DNA of 64,000 nt, taken from positions 283,743-347,742 of the forward strand of contig CAVRRZ010000006.1 in the NCBI GenBank assembly GCA_963723745.1, in the 5' to 3' direction. Under the pieces are notes generated by a model that ran no database searches, had not been told where the DNA came from, and was given only the letters and a program-made list of their open reading frames with translations. The number at the start of each line of letters is the position of its first letter. Position 1 is the first letter of the stretch. Shown here one piece after another: positions 44,579-52,378 of this stretch. The stretch comes from CAVRRZ01 sp963723745. Lineage in GTDB: Bacteria; Actinomycetota; Actinomycetes; Mycobacteriales; Geodermatophilaceae. A program made the translations under genes and the position numbers.

Positions 44579-44647
44579 TCAGCTGCGCAGGTACGGGGTG
44601 CCGTTCACGTCGACGATCGTGCCGCTGCTGAACCGCGCTTCCGTCAC
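44579..44647 (-). CDS. Putative 22-residue ORF coupled to the nitroreductase gene
   Basis: The GTG overlaps the nitroreductase TGA (GTGA) and the frame ends 22 codons later. The peptide contains SSGTIVDVNGTPYLRS, which resembles the C-terminal end of some short-chain dehydrogenases. It may be a remnant, a coupled small protein or chance; length alone cannot decide. Confidence 0.3.
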   Translation of the reverse strand: MTEARFSSGTIVDVNGTPYLRS

Positions 44648-45240
44648 CACCGGCCGCGGTGGACCACCTCGTCCACACCCCGTCGTCCCCGGCGCAGGGA
44701 CGGCGACCGCCGGTCCTCCGACCCGGGGTAGCCGACCGACACCACACCGACCGGGCGGTAGGTGTTCGGGACGCCGAACGCCGAACGCAGGTCCGCCACC
44801 CGCTCCACGGGCACGCCGAAGAAGCAGGCGCCGAGCTCCTCGTCCACGGCCGTGAGCAGCATCAGCAGTGCCGCCATGCCGGCGTCGACGTCCCAGTAGG
44901 GCATCGGCCAGCGCGCCTCGTCGCGGTCGGTCCAGCCCTTGTCCGGCTCGGCGTAGCGCTCGAGGTAGGCGTCCTTGTTAGACAGCACCACGATCAGCAG
45001 CGGCGCCCGCCTCATCCGGGTGAGCCAGGAGTCGGCGCCCTCGCCCGTCGTCGCCGTCCAGAAGCGCTCCCGGTCGGGAGCCGACTCGAGCACCAGGAAC
45101 GCCCAGCCCTGGCTGAATCCAGCCGACGGCGCCCGGATCGCGTGCTCCAGCAGCCGCTCGCGCACGTCGTCCGGCACCGGCCGGGACGGGTCGTAGTCCC
45201 GGACCATGCGCCGGCGGCGCACCACCTCTGCGAACTCCAC
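44644..45240 (-). CDS. Nitroreductase family FMN oxidoreductase
   Basis: 198 residues from GTG 45240 (VEFAEVVRRRRMVRDYDP). FMN-site motifs of the family are seen: RRRMVRDYDPSRPVPDD, HAIRAPSAGFSQGWAFLVLE, and GMAALLMLLTAVDEELGACF with FFGVPVERVADLRSAFGVP. The end, SVGYPGSEDRRSPSLRRGRRG, is typical. It reduces an unknown substrate with NAD(P)H. It is divergent from priA, with 51 bases between start codons. Confidence 0.88.
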   Translation of the reverse strand: MEFAEVVRRRRMVRDYDPSRPVPDDVRERLLEHAIRAPSAGFSQGWAFLVLESAPDRERFWTATTGEGADSWLTRMRRAPLLIVVLSNKDAYLERYAEPDKGWTDRDEARWPMPYWDVDAGMAALLMLLTAVDEELGACFFGVPVERVADLRSAFGVPNTYRPVGVVSVGYPGSEDRRSPSLRRGRRGVDEVVHRGRW

Positions 45241-45278
45241 GGCGACAGCCTGCCGCACACCCCCCGACGGCCCGCTCC

Positions 45279-45284
45279 TACGCT
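45279..45284 (+). promoter_or_regulatory. -10 element TACGCT of priA, leaderless layout
   Basis: TACGCT, then the 7 bases GGTCGCC, then the GTG start of priA at 45292. No ribosome-binding sequence is present. Confidence 0.65.
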
Positions 45285-45291
45285 GGTCGCC

Positions 45292-46026
45292 GTGCCGATC
45301 CTGCAGCTGCTCCCCGCCGTCGACGTCGCCGACGGACAGGCCGTGCGCCTCGTCCAGGGGGAGGCCGGGAGCGAGACCTCCTACGGCGACCCGCTCGAGG
45401 CCGCGATGCAGTGGCAGCGCGACGGCGCCGAGTGGGTGCACCTCGTCGACCTCGACGCGGCCTTCGGCCGCGGTTCCAACCGCGAGCTGCTCGCCCGCGT
45501 CGTCGGGGAGCTCGACGTCGACGTCGAGCTCTCGGGCGGCATCCGGGACGACGAGTCGCTCGCCGCCGCGCTGGCCACCGGCTGCCGCCGCGTCAACCTC
45601 GGCACCGCCGCCCTGGAGAGCCCCGAGTGGTGCGCCCGCGCCATCGCCGAGTACGGCGACCGGATCGCCGTCGGCCTGGACGTGCGCGGCACGCGGCTGG
45701 CCGCCCGTGGCTGGACCCGGGAGGGCGGTGAGCTGTACGAGACCCTCGCCCGCCTCGACGCCGAGGGCTGCGCCCGCTACGTGGTCACCGACATCACCAA
45801 GGACGGCACCCTGCGCGGGCCGAACCTCGACCTGCTGCGCGAGGTCTGCGCGGCCACCCCGCGCCCGGTGATCGCCTCCGGCGGGGTCAGCTCGCTCGAC
45901 GACATCCGGGCACTGGCCGGTCTGACCGGCATCGGCGTCGAGGGCGCCATCGTGGGCAAGGCGCTGTACGCCGGGCAGTTCACGCTGCCCGAGGCGCTGC
46001 AGGTCGCGAGGGAGGGCAGCGCGTGA
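45292..46026 (+). CDS. priA: Phosphoribosyl isomerase PriA (bifunctional HisA/TrpF)
   Basis: A 244-residue (beta-alpha)8 isomerase. In actinobacteria this enzyme isomerises both ProFAR (histidine pathway) and phosphoribosyl anthranilate (tryptophan pathway). The two catalytic aspartates are in LLPAVDVADGQAVRL (near residue 9) and YVVTDITKDGTLRGPN (near 170); phosphate-binding loops are VELSGGIRDDESL and VIASGGVSSLDDI. No trpF lies in the trp cluster of this window, which supports the double role. The stop overlaps ridA (GTGA). Confidence 0.94.
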   Translation: MPILQLLPAVDVADGQAVRLVQGEAGSETSYGDPLEAAMQWQRDGAEWVHLVDLDAAFGRGSNRELLARVVGELDVDVELSGGIRDDESLAAALATGCRRVNLGTAALESPEWCARAIAEYGDRIAVGLDVRGTRLAARGWTREGGELYETLARLDAEGCARYVVTDITKDGTLRGPNLDLLREVCAATPRPVIASGGVSSLDDIRALAGLTGIGVEGAIVGKALYAGQFTLPEALQVAREGSA

Positions 46027-46415
46027 GCGTGATCCGGTTGGGCGGCGGCACGCCCTGGGAAGGGATCGTCGGCTACAGCCGGGTGGTGGTCCGGGGCGAC
46101 ACCGCCTGGGTCAGCGGCACGACCTCGACGGTCGACGGTGCGGTCGCGCACCCCGGTGACGCCGCCGCGCAGACCCGCCAGATCCTGACCACCGTCGAGC
46201 AGGCGCTCGAGCGCGCCGGGTTCACCCTGGCCGACGTCGTCCGCACCCGGATCTTCGTCACCGACATCTCCCGCTGGGAGGAGGTCGGCCGGGCGCACGG
46301 CGAGTTCTTCGGCGACGTCCGCCCCGCGACGAGCATGGTGCAGGTCGCCGCCCTGATCGACCCGGCCATGCTGGTCGAGATCGAGGCCGACGCCGTCCGC
46401 GCGGTGCCCGCGTGA
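46023..46415 (+). CDS. RidA family enamine/imine deaminase
   Basis: 130 residues, the normal Rid/YjgF length: RLGGGTPWEGIVGYSRVVVR, TRQILTTVEQALERAGFTLA and VVRTRIFVTDISRWEEVGRA, with the conserved arginine of the family in VVRTRIF. RidA proteins hydrolyse reactive 2-aminoacrylate-type enamines. The gene overlaps priA and hisF by 4 bases each, so it is co-translated with the histidine enzymes. Its exact substrate here is not known. Confidence 0.9.
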   Translation: MSVIRLGGGTPWEGIVGYSRVVVRGDTAWVSGTTSTVDGAVAHPGDAAAQTRQILTTVEQALERAGFTLADVVRTRIFVTDISRWEEVGRAHGEFFGDVRPATSMVQVAALIDPAMLVEIEADAVRAVPA

Positions 46416-47209
46416 CCCTCGCCGTCCGCGTGATCCCGTGCCTGGACGTCGACGCCGGCCGGGTGGTCAAGGGCGTGAACTTCGTCGACCTGCGCGACGC
46501 CGGCGACCCGGTCGAGATGGCCCGCGTCTACGACGCCGAGGGCGCCGACGAGCTCACCTTCCTCGACATCACCGCCAGCTCCGGCGACCGCGAGACCACC
46601 TACGACGTCGTCCGCCGCACCGCCGAGAGCGTGTTCATCCCGCTCACCGTCGGCGGCGGCGTCCGCAGCGTGGCCGACGTGGACCGGCTGCTGCGCGCCG
46701 GCGCGGACAAGGTGGCGGTGAACACCGCCGCCGTCGCGCGGCCGGAGCTCATCGCCGAGATCGCCGACCGGTTCGGCAACCAGGTGCTGGTCCTCTCGCT
46801 GGACGCGCGCCGTTGCCGCGACGGGGCGGTCACCGACTCCGGGTGGGAGATCACCACGCACGGCGGACGGCGGGGCACCGGCCGGGACGCCGTCGAGTGG
46901 ACCGTGCAGGCCGCGGAGCTCGGTGCCGGGGAGGTGCTGCTCAACTCGATGGACGCCGACGGCACCCAGGCTGGTTTCGACACCGAGCTGATCCGCGCGG
47001 TGCGCCGCGAGGTGCGTGTGCCCCTGATCGCCAGCGGGGGAGCGGGGGAGGTCGGGCACTTCCCGCCGGCCGTCGAGGCCGGCGCCGACGCGGTGCTCGC
47101 GGCCAGCGTCTTCCACTTCGGCAAGCTGCGCATCGGCGAGGTCAAGGCGGGTCTGGCCGACGCCGGGATCCCGGTGCGCGAGGCGACCGACACGCCCCTG
47201 GCGGAGTGA
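46412..47209 (+). CDS. hisF: Imidazole glycerol phosphate synthase, cyclase subunit
   Basis: HisF uses ammonia from HisH to close the imidazole ring, yielding IGP and AICAR. 265 residues with the catalytic aspartates in RVIPCLDVDAGRVVKGVNF (near residue 10) and LLNSMDADGTQAGFD (near 181), plus TVGGGVRSVADVDRLLRAG and IASGGAGEVGHF. The GTG overlaps ridA. HisH is far upstream at 35939, separated by an accessory block. Confidence 0.96.
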   Translation: MTLAVRVIPCLDVDAGRVVKGVNFVDLRDAGDPVEMARVYDAEGADELTFLDITASSGDRETTYDVVRRTAESVFIPLTVGGGVRSVADVDRLLRAGADKVAVNTAAVARPELIAEIADRFGNQVLVLSLDARRCRDGAVTDSGWEITTHGGRRGTGRDAVEWTVQAAELGAGEVLLNSMDADGTQAGFDTELIRAVRREVRVPLIASGGAGEVGHFPPAVEAGADAVLAASVFHFGKLRIGEVKAGLADAGIPVREATDTPLAE

Positions 47210-47231
47210 GCGGGGCGCGGGAGACCGCGCC

Positions 47232-47276
47232 CTCCTACTCCGCGCCCTCCTACTCCGCGCCCTCCTGCTCCGCGCC
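47232..47276. repeat. Three tandem 15-bp repeats at a stop codon
   Basis: Units 47232-47246, 47247-47261 and 47262-47276, consensus CTCCTACTCCGCGCC. Read on the minus strand each unit codes EGAE followed by TAG; the third reads EGAE(Q) before the true stop at 47250-47252. Two unit copies thus lie in or beyond the stop of the adjoining gene. Confidence 0.85.
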
Positions 47277-47891
47277 GTCGGACTCGGCGGAGACCTGGAC
47301 GCGGGCGACGTCGCGACGTCCCGAGAGCCACAGCAGCAGCTCCAGCGGCTCGCCGGTGACGACCTTCGCCGTGCCCGAGCCGCCGGCCCGGTGCTCGACG
47401 CCGGTTGCGTCCGAGCGGCGCAGCAGCAGCGGCCGGCGCACGGCCTTGGCGAAGCCCGTGACCAGGGTCCACAGCCGGCCCTGGTCGGCGAGCGACAGCG
47501 CCCGTGGCTTCCAGTCGGGCTGGGCGCGGCGGACGTCCTCGTGGTGGATGACGAACTCCGAGGAGTTGAGCAACCGGTCGACCACGGGCGCGCGCACCGG
47601 CGACCACGAGGGTGCACCCGCGCGGACCTTCTCGACCACCTCGGCGTAGGGCGTGCCGCGGCGCAGCCGGTCCTCCACGGAGTGCGACCACCGCGTCAGC
47701 GGGTTGCGCGCCGACCACCGCTCCAGGCCGTAACCGGCCAGGGCGTCGGGCCGCGAGTCGCGGACGGCGAGGTGCGCGGCGAGGTGCGCCGTGGTCCAGC
47801 CCTCGCAGCAGGTCGGGGCCTCCGGCCCCAGGTCGTCGAGCAGGTCGGCGAGGGCGGCGCGCTCCCGCGCGGCCAGGGAAGCTTCGGTCAC
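47250..47891 (-). CDS. TIGR03085 family (mycothiol-dependent maleylpyruvate isomerase-like) protein
   Basis: 213 residues with the DinB/MDMPI fold: ALADLLDDLGPEAPTCCEGW, then TTAHLAAHLAVRDSRPDALA giving the metal-site His, LLNSSEFVIHHEDVRRAQP with the second His pair, and GEPLELLLWLSGRRDV at the end. These are typical of actinobacterial mycothiol-dependent enzymes of unknown substrate. GTG 47891 is 6 bases after TAACGT. The C-terminus ends in an acidic run that lies in a tandem repeat. Confidence 0.85.
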   Translation of the reverse strand: MTEASLAARERAALADLLDDLGPEAPTCCEGWTTAHLAAHLAVRDSRPDALAGYGLERWSARNPLTRWSHSVEDRLRRGTPYAEVVEKVRAGAPSWSPVRAPVVDRLLNSSEFVIHHEDVRRAQPDWKPRALSLADQGRLWTLVTGFAKAVRRPLLLRRSDATGVEHRAGGSGTAKVVTGEPLELLLWLSGRRDVARVQVSAESDGAEQEGAE

Positions 47892-47897
47892 CGCTCG

Positions 47898-47903
47898 ACG
47901 TTA
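47898..47903 (-). promoter_or_regulatory. -10 element TAACGT (minus strand), leaderless layout
   Basis: TAACGT, then CGAGCG, then the GTG at 47891, all on the minus strand. Confidence 0.6.
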
Positions 47904-48002
47904 ACCGCCCGGACCGCCGCACCGTGTCCCGTCGGCCCGGTTAGCGGACCTAAGGAGAGCGTAGAGTTCCGCTTCGCTCCACCCCCGCATTCGAGGAGTT
48001 CT

Positions 48003-49811
48003 GTGTCCCGCCGCCGAGACGCCCTGTTGCGGCGGGGGTTCCGCCACATCGGCCGGGCCATCCGGGAGCAGCGCGGGATGTTCGCCCTCGCCTTCGCCGC
48101 CAGCAGCCTCTACGGCGGAATGACCGTCGCGAGCGCGTACGTGCTCGGCGAGATCACCGACCGGGTCATGCTGCCCGCCTTCGACGAGGGCGCGACCTCG
48201 GCGTCGCTGCTCACCCTGGCGTCCGTGGCGATCATCGGTGTCGCCGTCCTCAAGATCGTCGGCATCCTCGGCCGGCGGCTGTTCGCCGGCATCATGAGCT
48301 ACCGGCTGCAGGCCGACTACCGGCGGCGCGTCACCGGCCAGTACCTGCGCCTGCCGCTGTCGTGGCACCAGCGGCACCCCACCGGCCAGCTGCTGTCCAA
48401 CGCGAACTCCGACGTCGAGGCCAGCTGGTTCTTCGTCGCGCCGCTGCCCTTCGCCTGCGGGGCACTGGTGATGATCGCCATCACCAGCGTCGCGCTCGTG
48501 CTCACCGACCCCCTGCTCGCGCTCGTGGGCCTGGTCGTCTTCCCGCTGGTCTTCGTGGCCAACTACCTCTACTCGCGGGTCATGTCGCCCCGCCAGCAGC
48601 GGGCCCAGCAACTGCGCGCCGAGGTCAGCGAGATCGCCCACGAGAGCTTCGACGCCGCCCTGGTGGTCAAGACGCTCGGTCGCGAGGACTCGGAGACCCG
48701 GCGGTTCGCGGCCCGCGCCGACGAGCTGCGCGACGGGCTGGTCGCCGTCGGCCGCGCCCGGGGCCTGTTCGACCCGCTGATGGAGGCGCTGCCCAGCCTC
48801 GGCACCCTCGCCGTGCTCCTGATCGGCGCGAGCCGCGTCGCCGACGGCGTCACCGACGCCGGCGAGCTGGTCTCCATCGCCTACCTGTTCACCCTGCTGA
48901 CGCTGCCGATCCGGGCCATCGGCTGGGTGCTCGCCGATCTGCCCCGGGCGCTGGCCGGGTTCGACCGCGTCACCCCGGTGCTCGAAGCGAGCGGGGAGAC
49001 CCCGCACGGTCCCGACGCCGCACCCGCCGGGCCCGGCGGCGCCGGGATCGAGGTCCGGGGCGTGCGCTTCGCCTTCGCCGACGCGCACAAGCCGGCGCTG
49101 CGCGGCGTCACGTTCGATGTCCCGTCGGGCCGGACGCTGGCCGTGGTCGGCCCGACCGGGTCGGGCAAGTCGACCCTCGCCGGCCTGCTGGTCAGGCTGG
49201 TCGACCCCGCCGACGGCTCGGTGCTGCTCGACCGGGTCGACCTGCGCAGCCTGCGCGAGGGGGAGGTCAGCGGCCAGGTCGCGTTCGTCGCCCAGGGCAC
49301 CTTCCTGTTCGACGACACGGTGCGGGGCAACGTCACCCTCGGTGGCCCGTACAGCGACGAGGAGGTCTGGACGGCGCTGCGCACCGCCGCGGCCGACGAC
49401 TTCGTGCGCGCGCTGCCGGACGGCCTCGACACCCGCGTCGGCGAGCGCGGCGCCTCCCTGTCGGGCGGCCAGCGGCAGCGGCTGGCGCTGGCCCGGGCCG
49501 TCGTCCGCCGGCCCCGCCTGCTGGTGATGGACGACGCCACGAGCGCGGTCGACCCCGCTGTCGAGGCGCAGATCCTCGATGCGCTGCGCGCCTCCCACCC
49601 ACCCCACTCCGACCGGCCCTCGACGGTGGTCGTGGTGGCCTACCGGCAGGCCACGATCGCCCTGGCCGACGAGGTGGTCTGGCTCGAGCACGGCCAGGTG
49701 CTCGCCCGGGGCTCGCACGACGAGCTGCTCGCGCAGGTGCCGGGATACCAGGCACTCGTGCGGGCCTACGCCCAGGCCGACGGCCTGCCCGCCGAGGCGG
49801 TGGGCGCATGA
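48003..49811 (+). CDS. ABC exporter-type ATPase/permease, subunit 1
   Basis: 602 residues: a type I exporter membrane domain (about 1-320, six membrane segments; RLPLSWHQRHPTGQLLSNAN near the first coupling helix) fused to an ATPase domain. Walker A GPTGSGKST, Q-loop FVAQGTFLF, signature LSGGQRQRLALARA, Walker B LLVMDDATSAVD. Walker B ends in Asp rather than the usual catalytic Glu, and the switch position reads VVVAYRQATIALAD without the expected His. This indicates one degenerate site, as in asymmetric heterodimeric exporters. GTG 48003 follows GAGGAG; TAGAGT at 47962-47967 may be its -10. The stop overlaps the partner gene. Confidence 0.9.
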   Translation: MSRRRDALLRRGFRHIGRAIREQRGMFALAFAASSLYGGMTVASAYVLGEITDRVMLPAFDEGATSASLLTLASVAIIGVAVLKIVGILGRRLFAGIMSYRLQADYRRRVTGQYLRLPLSWHQRHPTGQLLSNANSDVEASWFFVAPLPFACGALVMIAITSVALVLTDPLLALVGLVVFPLVFVANYLYSRVMSPRQQRAQQLRAEVSEIAHESFDAALVVKTLGREDSETRRFAARADELRDGLVAVGRARGLFDPLMEALPSLGTLAVLLIGASRVADGVTDAGELVSIAYLFTLLTLPIRAIGWVLADLPRALAGFDRVTPVLEASGETPHGPDAAPAGPGGAGIEVRGVRFAFADAHKPALRGVTFDVPSGRTLAVVGPTGSGKSTLAGLLVRLVDPADGSVLLDRVDLRSLREGEVSGQVAFVAQGTFLFDDTVRGNVTLGGPYSDEEVWTALRTAAADDFVRALPDGLDTRVGERGASLSGGQRQRLALARAVVRRPRLLVMDDATSAVDPAVEAQILDALRASHPPHSDRPSTVVVVAYRQATIALADEVVWLEHGQVLARGSHDELLAQVPGYQALVRAYAQADGLPAEAVGA

Positions 49812-51694
49812 CCAGGGCCTCCCGCGGCATCGACTCGCCCGCGTCCGGTGACGTCGACCTCGCTGCCGACCGCCGTCCGGAGGGGGCGCTGGCCACCCTC
49901 CGCCGCGGACTGTGGATGATGCCCGATTTCCGGCGTGGGCTGCCGCTCACCTTCGCCCTCGCCCTGCTCGCCACGGCGGGGCGGGTCGTGGTGCCGATCG
50001 CCGTGCAGCAGACCATCGACCGCGGCCTGCTGGCGCCCGGTGGTCCGGACGTCGAGATGGTCCAGACGCTCGTGCTGGTCTGCGCCGGCGTCGTCCTGCT
50101 CACCGCCGTCGCCGTCTACCGGATGAACGTGCGCCTGTTCCGGACGACGGAGACCGCGCTGGCCGGCCTGCGCGTGCGCGCCTTCCGGCACGTGCACGAC
50201 CTCTCCGTGCTGCACCAGCAGGGGCAGCGGCGCGGCTCCCTGGTCTCCCGCGTCACCAGCGACGTCGACCAGCTCTCCACGTTCATGCAGTGGGGCGGCG
50301 TGCTCGGCGTGATCAGCCTCGGCCAGCTCGTCGTCGCCACGGTGGTCATGGCGTACTACTCCTGGCAGCTGACCCTGCTCGTCCTCGCCTGCTTCATCCC
50401 GCTGGTCGTCGCCGTCCGCTTCTTCGCCCGGCGGCTGGCCGCGGTCTACGGCGTCGTGCGCGAGCGCGTGGGCGACGTGCTCGCAGCCGTCTCCGAGGCC
50501 GTTGTCGGCGCCTCCACCGTCCGCGCCTACGGCATCCGGGAGCGGACGGCGGCCCGCATCGACCGGGCCATCGACCGGCACTACCGCGCGTCGGTGAAGG
50601 CGCAGCGGGTCACCGCCGGCGTGTACGTGACCGGCGAGTTCGTCGCTGCCGTCGCCAACGCCGCCGTCGTGGTGGTCGGAGTGCTGCTCGGCCTCGCCGG
50701 TGACATCACCGCCGGCACCCTGGTCGCCTTCCTGTTCCTGGTCACCCTGTTCGTCGCCCCCGTCCAGACGGCCAGCGAGGTGCTCACCGAGGCGCAGAAC
50801 GCCGTCGCCGGGTTCCGCCGGGTCCTCGACGTGCTGGACACCGACCCCGACGTCCGCGACCCGGCCGTCGCCGCCCCGGACACGGCGACGTCGCTGCCCG
50901 CCGGCCCCCTCGGGGTCCGGTTCGAGGGGGTGTCCTTCCGCTACTCACCGACCGCGCGCAACGCGCTCGACGGGGTGGACCTGACCATCGAGCCCCGCCG
51001 GCGGGTGGCCATCGTCGGCGAGACCGGCTCGGGCAAGACGACGTCGGCCAAGCTGGTGACCCGGCTGATGGACCCGACCACGGGCCGGGTGCTGCTCGGC
51101 TCCGACGCTGCCGGTTGGGTGCCGCTGCGCGAGGTGGCGTTCGCGTCGCTCCGGGAGCGGGTCGTGATGGTGCCGCAGGACGGCTTCCTGTTCGACGCGA
51201 CCGTGGCCGACAACGTGCGGTACGGCAAGCCGGGCATGACCGACGCGCACGTCGCCGCCGCCTTCGACGAGCTGGGTCTCGGCGCCTGGGTCGAGGGCCT
51301 GTCCGACGGTGTGCAGACGCCGGTCGGGCAGCGCGGTGAGTCGCTGTCGGCGGGGGAGCGGCAGCTGGTGGCCGTCGCCCGTGCCTACGTCGCCGACCCC
51401 GACCTGCTCGTGCTGGACGAGGCCACGAGCGCGGTCGACCCGGCCACGGAGCGCCGGCTGACGCGGGCGCTGGAGAAGCTCACGACCGGTCGGACGACGC
51501 TGACCATCGCGCACCGGCTCTCGACCGCCGAGCGGGCCGACGAGGTGCTCGTCGTCGATGCGGGGCACATCGTGCAGCGCGGTACGCACGCCGAACTGGT
51601 CGACGCCGAGGGGCCCTACGCCCGGTTGCACGCCTCCTGGCGGCGGTCGTCGTCGGGGGAGTCGTTGCAGGTGGGCGGCATGCCGCAGCCCTAG
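49808..51694 (+). CDS. ABC exporter-type ATPase/permease, subunit 2
   Basis: 628 residues, partner of the preceding gene (ATGA overlap). Membrane domain with LHQQGQRRGSLVSRVTSDVD; ATPase domain with Walker A GETGSGKTT, Q-loop MVPQDGFLFDA, signature LSAGERQLVAVARA, Walker B LLVLDEATSAVD with the catalytic Glu, and switch His in LTIAHRLSTAERAD. The canonical residues here, with the degenerate ones in subunit 1, indicate a heterodimer with one active site. The substrate is unknown; drug, lipid or peptide export are possible. Confidence 0.92.
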   Translation: MTRASRGIDSPASGDVDLAADRRPEGALATLRRGLWMMPDFRRGLPLTFALALLATAGRVVVPIAVQQTIDRGLLAPGGPDVEMVQTLVLVCAGVVLLTAVAVYRMNVRLFRTTETALAGLRVRAFRHVHDLSVLHQQGQRRGSLVSRVTSDVDQLSTFMQWGGVLGVISLGQLVVATVVMAYYSWQLTLLVLACFIPLVVAVRFFARRLAAVYGVVRERVGDVLAAVSEAVVGASTVRAYGIRERTAARIDRAIDRHYRASVKAQRVTAGVYVTGEFVAAVANAAVVVVGVLLGLAGDITAGTLVAFLFLVTLFVAPVQTASEVLTEAQNAVAGFRRVLDVLDTDPDVRDPAVAAPDTATSLPAGPLGVRFEGVSFRYSPTARNALDGVDLTIEPRRRVAIVGETGSGKTTSAKLVTRLMDPTTGRVLLGSDAAGWVPLREVAFASLRERVVMVPQDGFLFDATVADNVRYGKPGMTDAHVAAAFDELGLGAWVEGLSDGVQTPVGQRGESLSAGERQLVAVARAYVADPDLLVLDEATSAVDPATERRLTRALEKLTTGRTTLTIAHRLSTAERADEVLVVDAGHIVQRGTHAELVDAEGPYARLHASWRRSSSGESLQVGGMPQP

Positions 51695-51697
51695 GCT
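51692..51697 (+). promoter_or_regulatory. -10 element TAGGCT, leaderless layout
   Basis: TAGGCT overlaps the TAG stop of the ABC subunit 2 gene and is 6 bases before the GTG at 51704. Confidence 0.55.
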
Positions 51698-51703
51698 GCC
51701 GAC

Positions 51704-52126
51704 GTGACCACCCCCTCGCCCCGCCCACCCGCCAGCCGCCGGCCGCCGGCGCCCGCCCTCGTCGCGGCGGTGCTCGGCCTGCTCAGCACGGCCATCCCGG
51801 CCGTGTTCGGGCTCCTGGCCCTGGCGTTCTCCAACGGCCAGTTCGGCGGTGGGGGATGGCTGATCGTGCTGATCCCCGTGCTGCTGGTCCTGGCGCTGCC
51901 CACCGGGGCGATCCTGCTGCTGGTGGGACGCTCCTGGCTGGTCCTGACCCTCGCGGCCGGCCTGCTGGCGGCTCTGCTGGTCATCGGCTACTCCAGCGGC
52001 GGATGGGGCGATGCCTCGTTCGGCGTCGTGACCGTGCTCGCTCCCGTGGCCACCGCCGCGCTGGCCGCCCTGCCCAGCGTCCGCAGCTGGGTCGCCGCCC
52101 GGCGCGCGGTCACGGTAACCCCCTGA
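51704..52126 (+). CDS. Small hydrophobic membrane protein (140 residues)
   Basis: After a Pro/Arg-rich N-terminus (TTPSPRPPASRRPPAPA) there are four hydrophobic segments, including ALVAAVLGLLSTAIPAVFGL, WLIVLIPVLLVLALPTGAIL and FGVVTVLAPVATAALAALPS. It ends VRSWVAARRAVTVTP. No family is recognised. The protein at 52379 has a similar layout and ends in a matching LFPSVRRWIADRR, so the two are probably distant paralogues. Confidence 0.65.
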   Translation: MTTPSPRPPASRRPPAPALVAAVLGLLSTAIPAVFGLLALAFSNGQFGGGGWLIVLIPVLLVLALPTGAILLLVGRSWLVLTLAAGLLAALLVIGYSSGGWGDASFGVVTVLAPVATAALAALPSVRSWVAARRAVTVTP

Positions 52127-52222
52127 CCCCGGAGCCAGTGCCCCGCTCGGGTGGCTCGGGTGGTCGGCGCCGCTCCGGGACCGGGTCGGCGACCGATGGC
52201 GTCGTTCGGGTGAGCACGCAGA

Positions 52223-52268
52223 ACGGGGCCCTACGCCCGAATGCACGCCTCCTGGCGACGGTCGTCGG
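52223..52268. repeat. Fragment matching the 3' end of the ABC subunit 2 gene
   Basis: About 45 bases, starting GGGGCCCTACGCCCG, match 51610-51655 with three or four mismatches; both copies also share TGCACGCCTCCTGGCG. It lies in the otherwise empty 252-base gap 52127-52378. Just before it, 52195-52224 resembles the promoter and start region of the gene at 53047. Confidence 0.7.
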
Positions 52269-52365
52269 CCGATCCGGAGGAAGTCGTGGCGTGACCGGCC
52301 GAACACGGTCCGTGGAGAGGCTCGCGATGATCGACTGCGTCGCTCCGTCACGGGCTCGGAGGCCC

Positions 52366-52371
52366 TAGCCT
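52366..52371 (+). promoter_or_regulatory. -10 element TAGCCT, leaderless layout
   Basis: TAGCCT, then GCGCGTC, then the GTG at 52379. No ribosome site. Confidence 0.6.
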
Positions 52372-52378
52372 GCGCGTC

